DNA of 64,000 nt, taken from NCBI RefSeq assembly GCF_000512895.1, contig NZ_CP007033.1:2591001-2655000 (forward strand), written 5' to 3'. A model generated the notes under the pieces. It was given only the letters and a program-made list of their open reading frames with translations, was not told the origin of the DNA and did no database searches. This document shows positions 37,408-45,437 of the stretch, piece by piece (positions within the stretch are counted from its first letter, which is position 1; each line of letters starts with the position of its first letter). This DNA is from Dehalobacter restrictus DSM 9455 (GTDB lineage: Bacteria > Bacillota > Desulfitobacteriia > Desulfitobacteriales > Syntrophobotulaceae). The translations under genes and the position numbers were made by a program.

Positions 37408-38600
37408 ACTGTCCTGCCTCCTGTTAAAGTTTGATAGACGCGGGCCGTTTGGGCCGCATTATTTGACCAGGTAAACTGATCTAGCACCGTTTGCCTGCCT
37501 GCCTCACCGAGCCTCCGGCAGTAAGCAGGGTCTCTGAGCAGCGCATCGAGGGCTCCGGAAAGATCTTCGACATTCCGGGGGGCGACAAGCAGACCGTTTT
37601 GGCCATGGATCAGCGCATCTTCGATTCCTTCGCCGCGGACACCGATAGCCGGCAACCCCTGGGCCATCGCTTCAATATAGACGACGCCGAAGCCTTCCTG
37701 CCAGCTTGGCAGACAGAAAATATCGGCCTCTGCCATCTCTTTCATCACTTCAGGATGGGTAAGCTTTCCGAGAAAAACAACCTTATCTTTGAGGTTCAGA
37801 CTTTCCGTCAAATCCTCCAGGGCTTTTCGCTCTTCCCCGTCACCTGCAATAAAATATTTGAGTGAAGGATATTTTTTGGTCAGAGATGAAACCGCCCGGA
37901 GATTCAGATCGATGCCCTTGGTTTTCTTAAGATTCGAAACACTCAGGATCCTGATTTCTTTTCGGGTATTACCGGAAATATCCGGCGGCGGTACACAGTC
38001 ATTCAAGTCGATACCATTATTGATAACCTCTGTCTTCGAGAAAAAAGCCTGGTCCCTGATGATATTCTTCAGTTTGGAGCTGACTGCAATGATTCTGTCT
38101 GTGCCCTCCAGTACCTCAAAAAGTCTCCGGCGGCATTTTTCATTTTTGGTCAGAGTTGACTGAAAGTCCTGCCCGTGGATGGTAACCACAAGCGGTATAT
38201 CATCGTCTTTCTTCAGTAAAAATGCCGCGTGGCCGTCGGGAAGGGCCACGTGGGCATGGATCAGATCAAATGGAAAGTCCCGGCGGATCTGGGCGATCTG
38301 CCTGCGGATTCCCTGGTACATGAAATAGCCCGACTGCTCCAGGAAATAGGAGCGCGGAAACTCGGGATAACACGGATAGTATACTTCAACTCCGTCCACC
38401 ACATCGTGATCGGGTATGGACGCATAGGCCCGCCACTTCGGCTGGAGTGCCGGCAGGGGCCAGGGCGCATACGGCACAGGCGATACGACTTTAATCTCGC
38501 AGCCTTGATCCTGCAGCGCTTTAACCTGCTTATGAATGAAAATGCCGTAAGCCGGATTCTGAGATGAAGGATACATATGAGAGATCACCAATATCTTCAC
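37404..38600 (-). CDS. GT4-family glycosyltransferase
   Basis: A 398-residue GT-B enzyme starting from GTG with KILVISHMYPSSQNPAYGIF, then VTIHGQDFQSTL, a donor site near ILSVSNLKKTKGIDLNLRAV, and PSWQEGFGVVYIEAMAQGLP with the E-x7-E pattern of GT4 retaining enzymes. It belongs to the repeat-unit assembly genes. It is adjacent (12 bp) to the second Wzy-like gene. Confidence 0.87.
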   Translation of the reverse strand: MKILVISHMYPSSQNPAYGIFIHKQVKALQDQGCEIKVVSPVPYAPWPLPALQPKWRAYASIPDHDVVDGVEVYYPCYPEFPRSYFLEQSGYFMYQGIRRQIAQIRRDFPFDLIHAHVALPDGHAAFLLKKDDDIPLVVTIHGQDFQSTLTKNEKCRRRLFEVLEGTDRIIAVSSKLKNIIRDQAFFSKTEVINNGIDLNDCVPPPDISGNTRKEIRILSVSNLKKTKGIDLNLRAVSSLTKKYPSLKYFIAGDGEERKALEDLTESLNLKDKVVFLGKLTHPEVMKEMAEADIFCLPSWQEGFGVVYIEAMAQGLPAIGVRGEGIEDALIHGQNGLLVAPRNVEDLSGALDALLRDPAYCRRLGEAGRQTVLDQFTWSNNAAQTARVYQTLTGGRTV

Positions 38601-38612
38601 CGTTAAACCACC

Positions 38613-39989
38613 TTACTCGAGGGAACTGAGGGGTCTTAAGGACGTATCGTTTATCCCCCTTTGCTCCGCAAACGAATTATAAGCCAGACCCATACAAATT
38701 GCAAAAAAAGTCATCAGCTGCAGATTGTAAAATATCCCCGCCATGATGTTAAACACAAAGATGGACGGCAGTACTGCGGCATACGCTGCCATAAACTGCA
38801 TCGGCTGGCTGAATGCGATCCCCCGTCCAGAGGCAGCAATCTTAGCGCGAAGGTTTCTGATACCAAGAATAAACGGGAGCAAAAAGAAGCTCAGATAGAG
38901 CGCCAGCCCGAAAAAACCGTACCTTCTGGCATACAGCGCATATTCATTGTCTACAAGTGTTGTCATTACGTATTTCTGCGTACCCCAGCCAAAGACCGGA
39001 GAATCCCAAATGCTGCCGATTGCCTTTCCCCAGCGGTCCAGGTGCCCCTGGAAAGAAGTGCTGTTGGAAAAATCCAACCCTTCCTGCAGCCTGTAGAAGA
39101 AATCACCTGAAGCCGTCAGGAAAAGAACTGCTGTCAGCACAAACAACGCCGCTATTTTAATCAGGACCTTTTTATTATGCCGGTGATAGACAAAAGCCCA
39201 AATGCTTAAAATCAGAAAAAGCAGCCCAATGCCGGCCAGAGCCGTCCGGGATATCGTCAGGAATTCCAGTTTGATCACAAAGCCGACCAAAATAAACAGC
39301 AGGACCGTAAATTTTCCGTGATCTTCACCGAAATAATAGCGTACTGTCAGATAAGCTAGCGTCATCACAGTAAATATCCCGAAGAAATTCGGGTTGTCAA
39401 AGGTGCCCTGCACCCTGGCCGGATTGCCGACCAAAAGCAGCTGCCAATGCTGCTGGTCAAAATAGGGCGACAGCCAGGTATTCATATTCAGCACGTTGAA
39501 ATGCTGCCCCCAGCCGAAAATAATCAGAAAAGCTAGGCCTCCGAGGAAAGCCTTGCCCAGGAAGTCAAATTCCTCTGTACGCAGATCGATGGATAAGGCC
39601 AGCGTTACGGCCAGATAATATTTACAGAATGTCACCAGTTCCATGACATCCCGGAGACCATAATAACCTGCTCCTTTGATGATCACACCATAGATGTTGG
39701 AAATGGCGTAAGAGAATACGAGCAAGATAAAGATCAGCAGAATCCACTTATGTTCTTGTTTGCGTTTTAACAACTGCTGTTTTTCTTCAGGGCTGAAGCG
39801 GAATCCTTTCGCTGCAAACAGCAGGATGTTCAGGCCAAAGGTACCGAAGAGCAGCAGCTCGTCCAATCGAATATTAGGAAGAGAAGGATGAATAGGAAAT
39901 GAAGGCAGGATCATTGCTGAGAGCATGGTCATCGCCAAAATAAAAAGCCTGGTATCATTCCTTCTCGTAATGCCGTTATTCCAAAACAT
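38613..39989 (-). CDS. Second O-antigen polymerase/ligase-family membrane protein
   Basis: The ATG at 39989 with AGGAGGCAT is preferred; the frame extends into a palindromic repeat to 40073, which would add a non-native N-terminus. About 458 residues with ~11 membrane helices and a loop with DSPVFGWGTQKYVMTTL of Wzy_C type. With two such genes in the cluster, one may polymerise and the other may transfer glycan to a protein or to the wall. No Wzz length regulator is seen. Confidence 0.82.
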   Translation of the reverse strand: MFWNNGITRRNDTRLFILAMTMLSAMILPSFPIHPSLPNIRLDELLLFGTFGLNILLFAAKGFRFSPEEKQQLLKRKQEHKWILLIFILLVFSYAISNIYGVIIKGAGYYGLRDVMELVTFCKYYLAVTLALSIDLRTEEFDFLGKAFLGGLAFLIIFGWGQHFNVLNMNTWLSPYFDQQHWQLLLVGNPARVQGTFDNPNFFGIFTVMTLAYLTVRYYFGEDHGKFTVLLFILVGFVIKLEFLTISRTALAGIGLLFLILSIWAFVYHRHNKKVLIKIAALFVLTAVLFLTASGDFFYRLQEGLDFSNSTSFQGHLDRWGKAIGSIWDSPVFGWGTQKYVMTTLVDNEYALYARRYGFFGLALYLSFFLLPFILGIRNLRAKIAASGRGIAFSQPMQFMAAYAAVLPSIFVFNIMAGIFYNLQLMTFFAICMGLAYNSFAEQRGINDTSLRPLSSLE

Positions 39990-40023
39990 TATGCCTCCTG
40001 TTTTACGTTCACTTTTTGGGGTT

Positions 40024-40130
40024 AGTCTGTTAGCCACACCACCGCTTTTCGGCTGTTGTGCCATCCATGGCACAAAAAGCCGCGCTACGCAATCCTGCTC
40101 CGCTTACAGCGGAACTGTGGCTCCCAGACT
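40024..40130 (-). repeat. Dispersed palindrome-ended repeat, copy 4 (one inner hairpin)
   Basis: On the minus strand it begins AGTCTGGGAGCCACAGTTCC, has AAGCGGAGCAGGATTGCGTA and one hairpin TTGTGCCATGGATGGCACAA, then CAACAGCCGAAAAGCGG and GTGGCTAACAGACT. It lies between the aminotransferase and the second polymerase gene, inside the operon. A lone half-end AGTCTGCATGCCAG lies at 40147. Confidence 0.85.
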
Positions 40131-40161
40131 GATTTCAAGAATATTAAGTCTGCATGCCAGT

Positions 40162-41286
40162 TTAGCTCTGTATTAAACAGTCGTTGATAACATGTACGAT
40201 TTCTTCTTGCTGCTGCAGGGTCAGTTCGGGATAGCACGGGATCGCCAGTGCATGTTCGCTGGCCTTTTCGGCCTCAGGGAAATCACCGGCCTTATAGCCC
40301 AAATACGCAAAAGCTTTCTGCAGATGAAGCGGAAGCGGATAATAGACCGCTGAAGCAATGCCTGCTTCCTTCAATTTCTCCATGACTTTTTCTCTCTGCT
40401 GGACTCTCATGACATACAGATGGAACACCTGGTAGGCCTCCGGGTCTTTGCCGGGAAGAATTAGTTTCTGCTGATCTGCCAGCGGTTTAAGCAGACTGTC
40501 GTACAGTTCGGCTTTTTGCCTGCGGGCTTTGTTCCATTCATCCAGATACTGAAACTTGACGCGGAGAATAGCAGCCTGGATCTCGTCCAGTCTGCTGTTA
40601 TAGCCAATCTCTTCATGGAAATATTTTGTCTTGGAGCCATGGAAACGGAACAGTCTGACCTTTTCCGCAATTTCATCACAGTTGGTCACCACCATGCCGC
40701 CATCGCCATAGCCGCCGAGATTCTTGGTTGGAAAAAAGCTGAATGTTCCTGCCGTTCCGTAGGCTCCGGCTCTTTTGCCCTTGTATTCGGCCCCGATCGC
40801 CTGTGCGGCATCCTCTATAATCTTAAGCTCATATTTTTGGGCCAGGTCCATGACCTTATCCATATTGACCATCTGGCCAAAAATATGAACAGGAATAATC
40901 GCCTTTGTCCTGGAGGTAATTTTGCTTTCCAATTGGTCAATATCCATATTCAGCGTGACCGGATCAATATCTACGAATACAGGTGTTGCCCCGAGACTCG
41001 CAACTGCCTCTGCCGAAGCAAAAAAAGTAAACGGCGTCGTGATGACTTCATCCCCCTGTGCAATGCCGCAGGCTTTGAGAGCCAGTACAAGCGCATCCGT
41101 ACCATTGGCAACAGCAACAGCGTGCTTTGTCCCGCAGTACGCTGCTGTTTTTTCCTCCATTGCTTTCACATTCGGTCCGAGAATGAAATGACAGGAGTCC
41201 AGAACCCCGAGTACCGCCTGATCAATCTCTTCTTTTATCGATAAGTACTGCGCCTTTAAATCCAAAAGTGGAATTGACACATGCAT
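40162..41286 (-). CDS. DegT-family sugar aminotransferase (WbpE/WlbC-like)
   Basis: A 374-residue PLP enzyme with IPLLDLKAQYLSI at the start, KIIEDAAQAIGAEYKGKRAG and the aldimine lysine in SFFPTKNLGGYGDGG. This form, with GAYGTAGTFSFFPTKNLG, is typical of enzymes that aminate the C3 position of UDP-GlcNAcA (WbpE, WlbC). Its neighbours WbpB-, WbpD- and WbpA-like genes support that. A strong GGGAGGATGC site precedes the ATG. Confidence 0.87.
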   Translation of the reverse strand: MHVSIPLLDLKAQYLSIKEEIDQAVLGVLDSCHFILGPNVKAMEEKTAAYCGTKHAVAVANGTDALVLALKACGIAQGDEVITTPFTFFASAEAVASLGATPVFVDIDPVTLNMDIDQLESKITSRTKAIIPVHIFGQMVNMDKVMDLAQKYELKIIEDAAQAIGAEYKGKRAGAYGTAGTFSFFPTKNLGGYGDGGMVVTNCDEIAEKVRLFRFHGSKTKYFHEEIGYNSRLDEIQAAILRVKFQYLDEWNKARRQKAELYDSLLKPLADQQKLILPGKDPEAYQVFHLYVMRVQQREKVMEKLKEAGIASAVYYPLPLHLQKAFAYLGYKAGDFPEAEKASEHALAIPCYPELTLQQQEEIVHVINDCLIQS

Positions 41287-41521
41287 CCTCCCTTTCTGAC
41301 GACCACAAATGGCCTAATGTCGAACAAAAATCCTATGAATACAAATTGTCTTGTTTAGAGTTCATCATACCGTGTAAGCGTTGGATAGAGTTGGCGCTTC
41401 GCTTATTCCATGGATGGCATGGAGCAACTGCAGACAATAATATATTTAGGGTACACCCTGCACGAGTTAATTTCAAGAATTAATATATTGTTTATCCTGG
41501 TAGGTCTCGGTAATACATTAG
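41287..41521. other. Intergenic stretch with repeat remnant
   Basis: About 235 bp without a gene. GACCACAAATGGCCTAATGTCG at 41299-41320 resembles the inner block of repeat copy 1 (ACGGATGGCCTAATGTCGCG), and CCATGGATGGCATGGAGCAA lies at 41408. Confidence 0.4.
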
Positions 41522-42382
41522 CTAGATCAGCTCATCTTCCGGGACATCCCGGACAGCCTTGGCTGGGAATCCTTTGTAGACTTTCCCGGCAACTGTATCT
41601 TTTGTGATGAGCGAACCTGCCGCGACAAATGTCTCTTCCGCCACCTCGATGCCCGGAAGCAGGATCGCTCCTCCTCCGATCCGCGCTGCCCTGCGGATTA
41701 CGGCTCCCTTGATATGTTTAAAACGTTTTTCGGTCCGCCCCATATAATTGTCATTCGTCGTTGTCACCATCGGCGCAATGAAGACATTTTCTTCAATCTC
41801 CATATATGCGGTAATGTAGGAGCCGGTCTGAATCTTCGTAAAAGATCCGATCCTGGTATTATTCTCCACAGCACTGCCGCTGCCGACAACAACTTTCTCA
41901 CCAAGTGTGCAACGCTCCCGGACCAAGGCCCTGTCTCCGATAAAGACCCCGTCGCCGAGCTCCGTACCGGAATAAATCACTGAGGAGCAGCCAATGGTAC
42001 ACTTTCTGCCAATTGTAAGCGGTGGCAGATCTTCCGTGTTTTTGACCGTACTGGTTGCCGCTGCGCGCGGCGGGCGTCCTATTGACGAATTGCTGCCGAC
42101 AAACGCACCTTCTCCAATCACTGTCCCCGGATATACCACGGTATGATCCCCTGCGACGACCCCGGCTTCCAAAACTGCCTGATTTCCCAAGGTGACATGG
42201 CATCCAAGTTTGACATCTTTACCAACCTTCACTCCATCCGCCAGTACACACCCCGGCTCCAGTATTGCCCCGTCTTCAATCACGACATTCTCCCCTATTA
42301 CGCAAAAAGGAGCGATACTTACCTGTTTCCCAATCATAGCGCTAGCCGCGATAACCGCTCCGGAATGAATTTCAGCTGCCAA
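41522..42382 (-). CDS. Hexapeptide-repeat sugar N-acetyltransferase (WbpD/WlbB-like)
   Basis: 286 residues of left-handed beta-helix built from hexapeptide repeats (IHSGAVIAASAMIGKQVSIA onwards). This is longer than usual for WbpD (~190), because the N-terminal helix resembles LpxA-like repeats. The C-terminal half has SYITAYMEIEENVFIAPMVT and VTTTNDNYMGR, a hallmark of the WlbB/WbpD group. It would acetylate the 3-amino group of the uronic acid sugar. Start is TTG. Neighbours are the aminotransferase and the dehydrogenase of the same pathway. Confidence 0.82.
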   Translation of the reverse strand: MAAEIHSGAVIAASAMIGKQVSIAPFCVIGENVVIEDGAILEPGCVLADGVKVGKDVKLGCHVTLGNQAVLEAGVVAGDHTVVYPGTVIGEGAFVGSNSSIGRPPRAAATSTVKNTEDLPPLTIGRKCTIGCSSVIYSGTELGDGVFIGDRALVRERCTLGEKVVVGSGSAVENNTRIGSFTKIQTGSYITAYMEIEENVFIAPMVTTTNDNYMGRTEKRFKHIKGAVIRRAARIGGGAILLPGIEVAEETFVAAGSLITKDTVAGKVYKGFPAKAVRDVPEDELI

Positions 42383-42579
42383 ATCAAACCCTTCTTTCTA
42401 TACAATTTAATTTATCAATATTCTAAGAACAAGCTGTCACTAAGAATACTTAGCTTGCACCAAGCCTTAGTCTCCTTTAGGTGTATTAGAAAGTCCTTAT
42501 ACTTTCTGAAACAAATAAATGAGGACGCTTTGCTATAAACATCCTCACATGTAGTGACTTCCACCTTGATAAATAACAT

Positions 42580-42822
42580 TTACATAGGGAAAGTTTCATT
42601 CCGTTCCCAGGATTCTACGATCCGGACTGCCTGATAATAGTCAAAGCCTTTGCCTAGCAGGTAAGCAACAAGGGCTGTTTCCATAACACCATGTCTCACA
42701 TTCACAGTCCCCACTTCTCTCATTCCATGCCTGACGGCAAGCTCGACCTGCATCATTGTCTGGTGATAATCCGGCATCATCGAATATGTTCCCGGTCCCG
42801 GTCCATCATAAGGAGGTCTCAT
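42580..42822 (-). CDS. Small protein of unknown function
   Basis: 80 residues with a Pro/Gly-rich start (MRPPYDGPGPGTYSMMPDYH) and a helical remainder with GMREVGTVNVRHGVMETALV and GFDYYQAVRIVESWERNE. ATG follows AAGGAGACAG on the minus strand. No signal peptide. I do not recognise the family. It lies between the WbpB-like and WbpD-like genes in the same direction, separated by ~200 bp on one side, so it may have its own role and not belong to sugar synthesis. Confidence 0.6.
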   Translation of the reverse strand: MRPPYDGPGPGTYSMMPDYHQTMMQVELAVRHGMREVGTVNVRHGVMETALVAYLLGKGFDYYQAVRIVESWERNETFPM

Positions 42823-42895
42823 TTTTCTGTCTCCTTTCCGGTTTTAGTGTACAATACAAATATGTGCCAACCGAAAAGGAAGTGCATGGTTTTTT

Positions 42896-43960
42896 CTAAT
42901 CTTCAATTAACGGAAGTTTAACCGGTACCCCGGTTTCCTGGCATTTATAGATGGATAAAATGATTTCAAGTGCTTTTCGTCCCTCTTCGCCGGGTACAGC
43001 GGGAGTCCCATTGGTTTGAACGGCCTGGATCATATCCTCAATGATCTCCCGGTGGCCAAATCCGTATACGTTAGGCGGATCAGTCTCCTGGGCAGCAAAT
43101 ATCTGCTCTTTTTCTGCTTCACTATCGGGGAATTCCCAAACCTCGACGCGGTTCACTGCAATCCCGCCGATCACAGCTGAGCCTGTTTCCCCAAAAACGT
43201 TCAGCGTTTCCTCGATATTCTTTGGATAAATCGTGGAAGCAGCCTCAATCAGCCCGATTGCGCCGTTCTTAAACTTCAGTACCGCTCCGGCGACATCTTC
43301 CATTTCAATATTTCTTAACGCGGTATGGGTATAGCCAAAAACGGATTCTACAGGACCGAACATCCACTGTAATAAATCAATGTTATGAATGGACTGATTC
43401 ATCAGGACGCCGCCGTCCTGCAGTTTGGTCCCTCTCCAAGGTGCCTGCAGATAATAGTCCATGCCCCGGTTCCAGCGGACAGTCGCCTGGCCATGTGTCA
43501 GTTTCCCAAAACGTCCTGCTTCCAAAGCGTTTTTCAGTAATTTAATTGATTGATTAAAACGATTCTGATGAATGACCGCCAGTTTGACACCGTTCTCCCT
43601 GCAGGCCCTGATCAGCAGATCTGCTTCGCGGAGCGTCATGGACATAGGCTTCTCGACCATCACATGCTTGCCGGCCCTGGCCGCTGCAATCCCGATTTCC
43701 GCGTGGCTTCCACTCGGGGTTGCGATCGTGACAATATCGATATCTTCTCTCTTCAAAAGATCGTGATAATCCAGATATGGCTTTGCCTTGTACTTGCTGG
43801 CAAAATCTTCAGCCCTTTCCGGCACAATGTCACAGACAGCAGCCAGCTCTGCGCCGGGAATAGCCATAATCGATTCCGTATGTTTCGGGGCAATTCTTCC
43901 GCACCCGATTACGCCAAATACTATTTTGTCTCCTGTCAAATTTCCACACGCTCCAATCAT
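42896..43960 (-). CDS. Gfo/Idh/MocA-family sugar dehydrogenase (WbpB/WlbA-like)
   Basis: 354 residues. A Rossmann fold starts at FGVIGCGRIAPKHTESIMAI, with PGAELAAVCDIVPERAEDFA, and the EKP motif lies in VMVEKPMSMTLREAD. The central part AVIHQNRFNQSIKLLKNALE and RWNRGMDYYLQAPWRGTKLQ match WlbA/WbpB, which oxidises C3 of UDP-GlcNAcA using NAD+. The start could be ATG at 43960 (no clear ribosome site) or a TTG at 43939. It lies 46 bp after the nucleotide-sugar dehydrogenase. Confidence 0.86.
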   Translation of the reverse strand: MIGACGNLTGDKIVFGVIGCGRIAPKHTESIMAIPGAELAAVCDIVPERAEDFASKYKAKPYLDYHDLLKREDIDIVTIATPSGSHAEIGIAAARAGKHVMVEKPMSMTLREADLLIRACRENGVKLAVIHQNRFNQSIKLLKNALEAGRFGKLTHGQATVRWNRGMDYYLQAPWRGTKLQDGGVLMNQSIHNIDLLQWMFGPVESVFGYTHTALRNIEMEDVAGAVLKFKNGAIGLIEAASTIYPKNIEETLNVFGETGSAVIGGIAVNRVEVWEFPDSEAEKEQIFAAQETDPPNVYGFGHREIIEDMIQAVQTNGTPAVPGEEGRKALEIILSIYKCQETGVPVKLPLIED

Positions 43961-44005
43961 AAAGGAAGGATAAAAGAAGCGTCTCTTTTGTCCCCGCTAC
44001 CTTAC

Positions 44006-45361
44006 TTAGATTTTGAATATTTTTTCACGCATCTGCCGAACGTCTTTGGTTGCATTGCGTGTATCGACAACTAACGGTGCATATTGGACGATTTGATCAT
44101 AGTCTATAGCACTGTGATCGGTGATAATCAGGACACAGTCGGCCTCCTGCAATACATTCGGGGTTAGCTGGATGCTTTCCAGATGCATGGTGCTGCCGCC
44201 ATGCGGCTCGATCACCGGTACGTAAGGGTCATGGTAGCTTAAGATGGCCCCTTCCTTGCGCAGAAGTTCCATGATGATCAGGGCCGGTGATTCGCGGACA
44301 TCCTCAATATCCTTTTTATAAGCGACACCTACGACCAGGAGTTTGGCATCCTTAACGCTCTTATTCATGGAATTTAAAGCCCGGTATACTTTATTGACGA
44401 CATAAGAAGAGACTTCAACATTGATCTCGCCGGCCAGTTCAATAAAGCGGGTATGAAAGTCATACTCTCTGGCCTTCCAGGTAAGGTAGAACGGATCAAT
44501 CGGAATGCAGTGGCCGCCAACACCCGGTCCCGGATAAAACGTATGGATACCAAAAGGTTTCGTCGAAGCAGCCTCGACGATCTCCCAAACATCAAGCCCC
44601 ATCCGATCGCATAATAGCATCATTTCATTCACGAGTGCGATATTGACTGCGCGGTAGGTATTTTCAAATACTTTGGTAAGTTCCGCTGCCGCCGGTGAAC
44701 TGACCGGTACGACATTTACAATGGTCTGTGCATATAAGGTATAAGCAATCTCCAGGCAGTAAGGCGTTACGCCGCCGACAACTTTGGAGGTGTTCTTCGT
44801 TGAAAAACGCTTGTTACCGGGATCAACTCTTTCCGGCGAAAAGGCCAAGAAAAAGTCTTGCCCGACTTTAAGCCCCGACTGTTCCAGAATCGGCAGGATC
44901 ACTTCTTGCGTGGTTCCAGGATATGTCGTACTCTCAAGTGTGACAAGCTGTCCCTGACGAATGGTTTTTCCGACTTCCTCAGCGGAAGCCTTCATATAAG
45001 AAATATCAGGATCCCTGGTAATGGTCAGCGGTGTCGGTACACAAATGATCACCACATCACAGTCGGCAAGTTTGGTAAAATCAGTGGTTGCCTGAAGGAT
45101 CTTTTTATCGACAAGTTCTTTAAGCTCCTCGTTCTTGACGTCTCCGATATAGTTTTCTCCGGCTGATACCATGGCAACTTTCTCTGCATTAATATCAAAT
45201 CCGAGAACTGGGAAACCAACCTTACCTTTCTCAACTGCCAGTGGCAGGCCAACATAACCAAGACCGATCACGCCGATCCGGGCGGTATGGTTTTCAATTT
45301 TCTTTTTGAGTTCCAGGGCAACAGGATGATTCTGCGTAATGACATTTTTAACTTCCAACAT
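44006..45361 (-). CDS. UDP-N-acetylglucosamine 6-dehydrogenase-like nucleotide-sugar dehydrogenase (WbpA-like)
   Basis: The 451-residue enzyme has the NAD-binding IGVIGLGYVGLPLAVEKGKV, the catalytic cysteine in GPGVGGHCIPIDPFYL and the C-terminal VGVAYKKDIEDVRESPAL, all typical of UDP-sugar 6-dehydrogenases of WbpA/WbpO type. These oxidise C6 to a carboxylate and so make the sugar acidic. It starts the WbpA-B-D-E gene set here. A strong AGGAGGAACT site precedes ATG. Confidence 0.88.
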   Translation of the reverse strand: MLEVKNVITQNHPVALELKKKIENHTARIGVIGLGYVGLPLAVEKGKVGFPVLGFDINAEKVAMVSAGENYIGDVKNEELKELVDKKILQATTDFTKLADCDVVIICVPTPLTITRDPDISYMKASAEEVGKTIRQGQLVTLESTTYPGTTQEVILPILEQSGLKVGQDFFLAFSPERVDPGNKRFSTKNTSKVVGGVTPYCLEIAYTLYAQTIVNVVPVSSPAAAELTKVFENTYRAVNIALVNEMMLLCDRMGLDVWEIVEAASTKPFGIHTFYPGPGVGGHCIPIDPFYLTWKAREYDFHTRFIELAGEINVEVSSYVVNKVYRALNSMNKSVKDAKLLVVGVAYKKDIEDVRESPALIIMELLRKEGAILSYHDPYVPVIEPHGGSTMHLESIQLTPNVLQEADCVLIITDHSAIDYDQIVQYAPLVVDTRNATKDVRQMREKIFKI

Positions 45362-45437
45362 AGAAGTTCCTCCTTATATCTGTGGTGCAAGCGTTTATCT
45401 GTGATGCAAGCGTTCATGATGGTCAAGACTGCGCTGC

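Noticed and set aside
39989-40073. Longer N-terminus of the second polymerase-like protein, reading MPWMAQQPKSGG
   Set aside because: The extension is encoded by repeat copy 4, and a strong AGGAGG site precedes the internal ATG at 39989.
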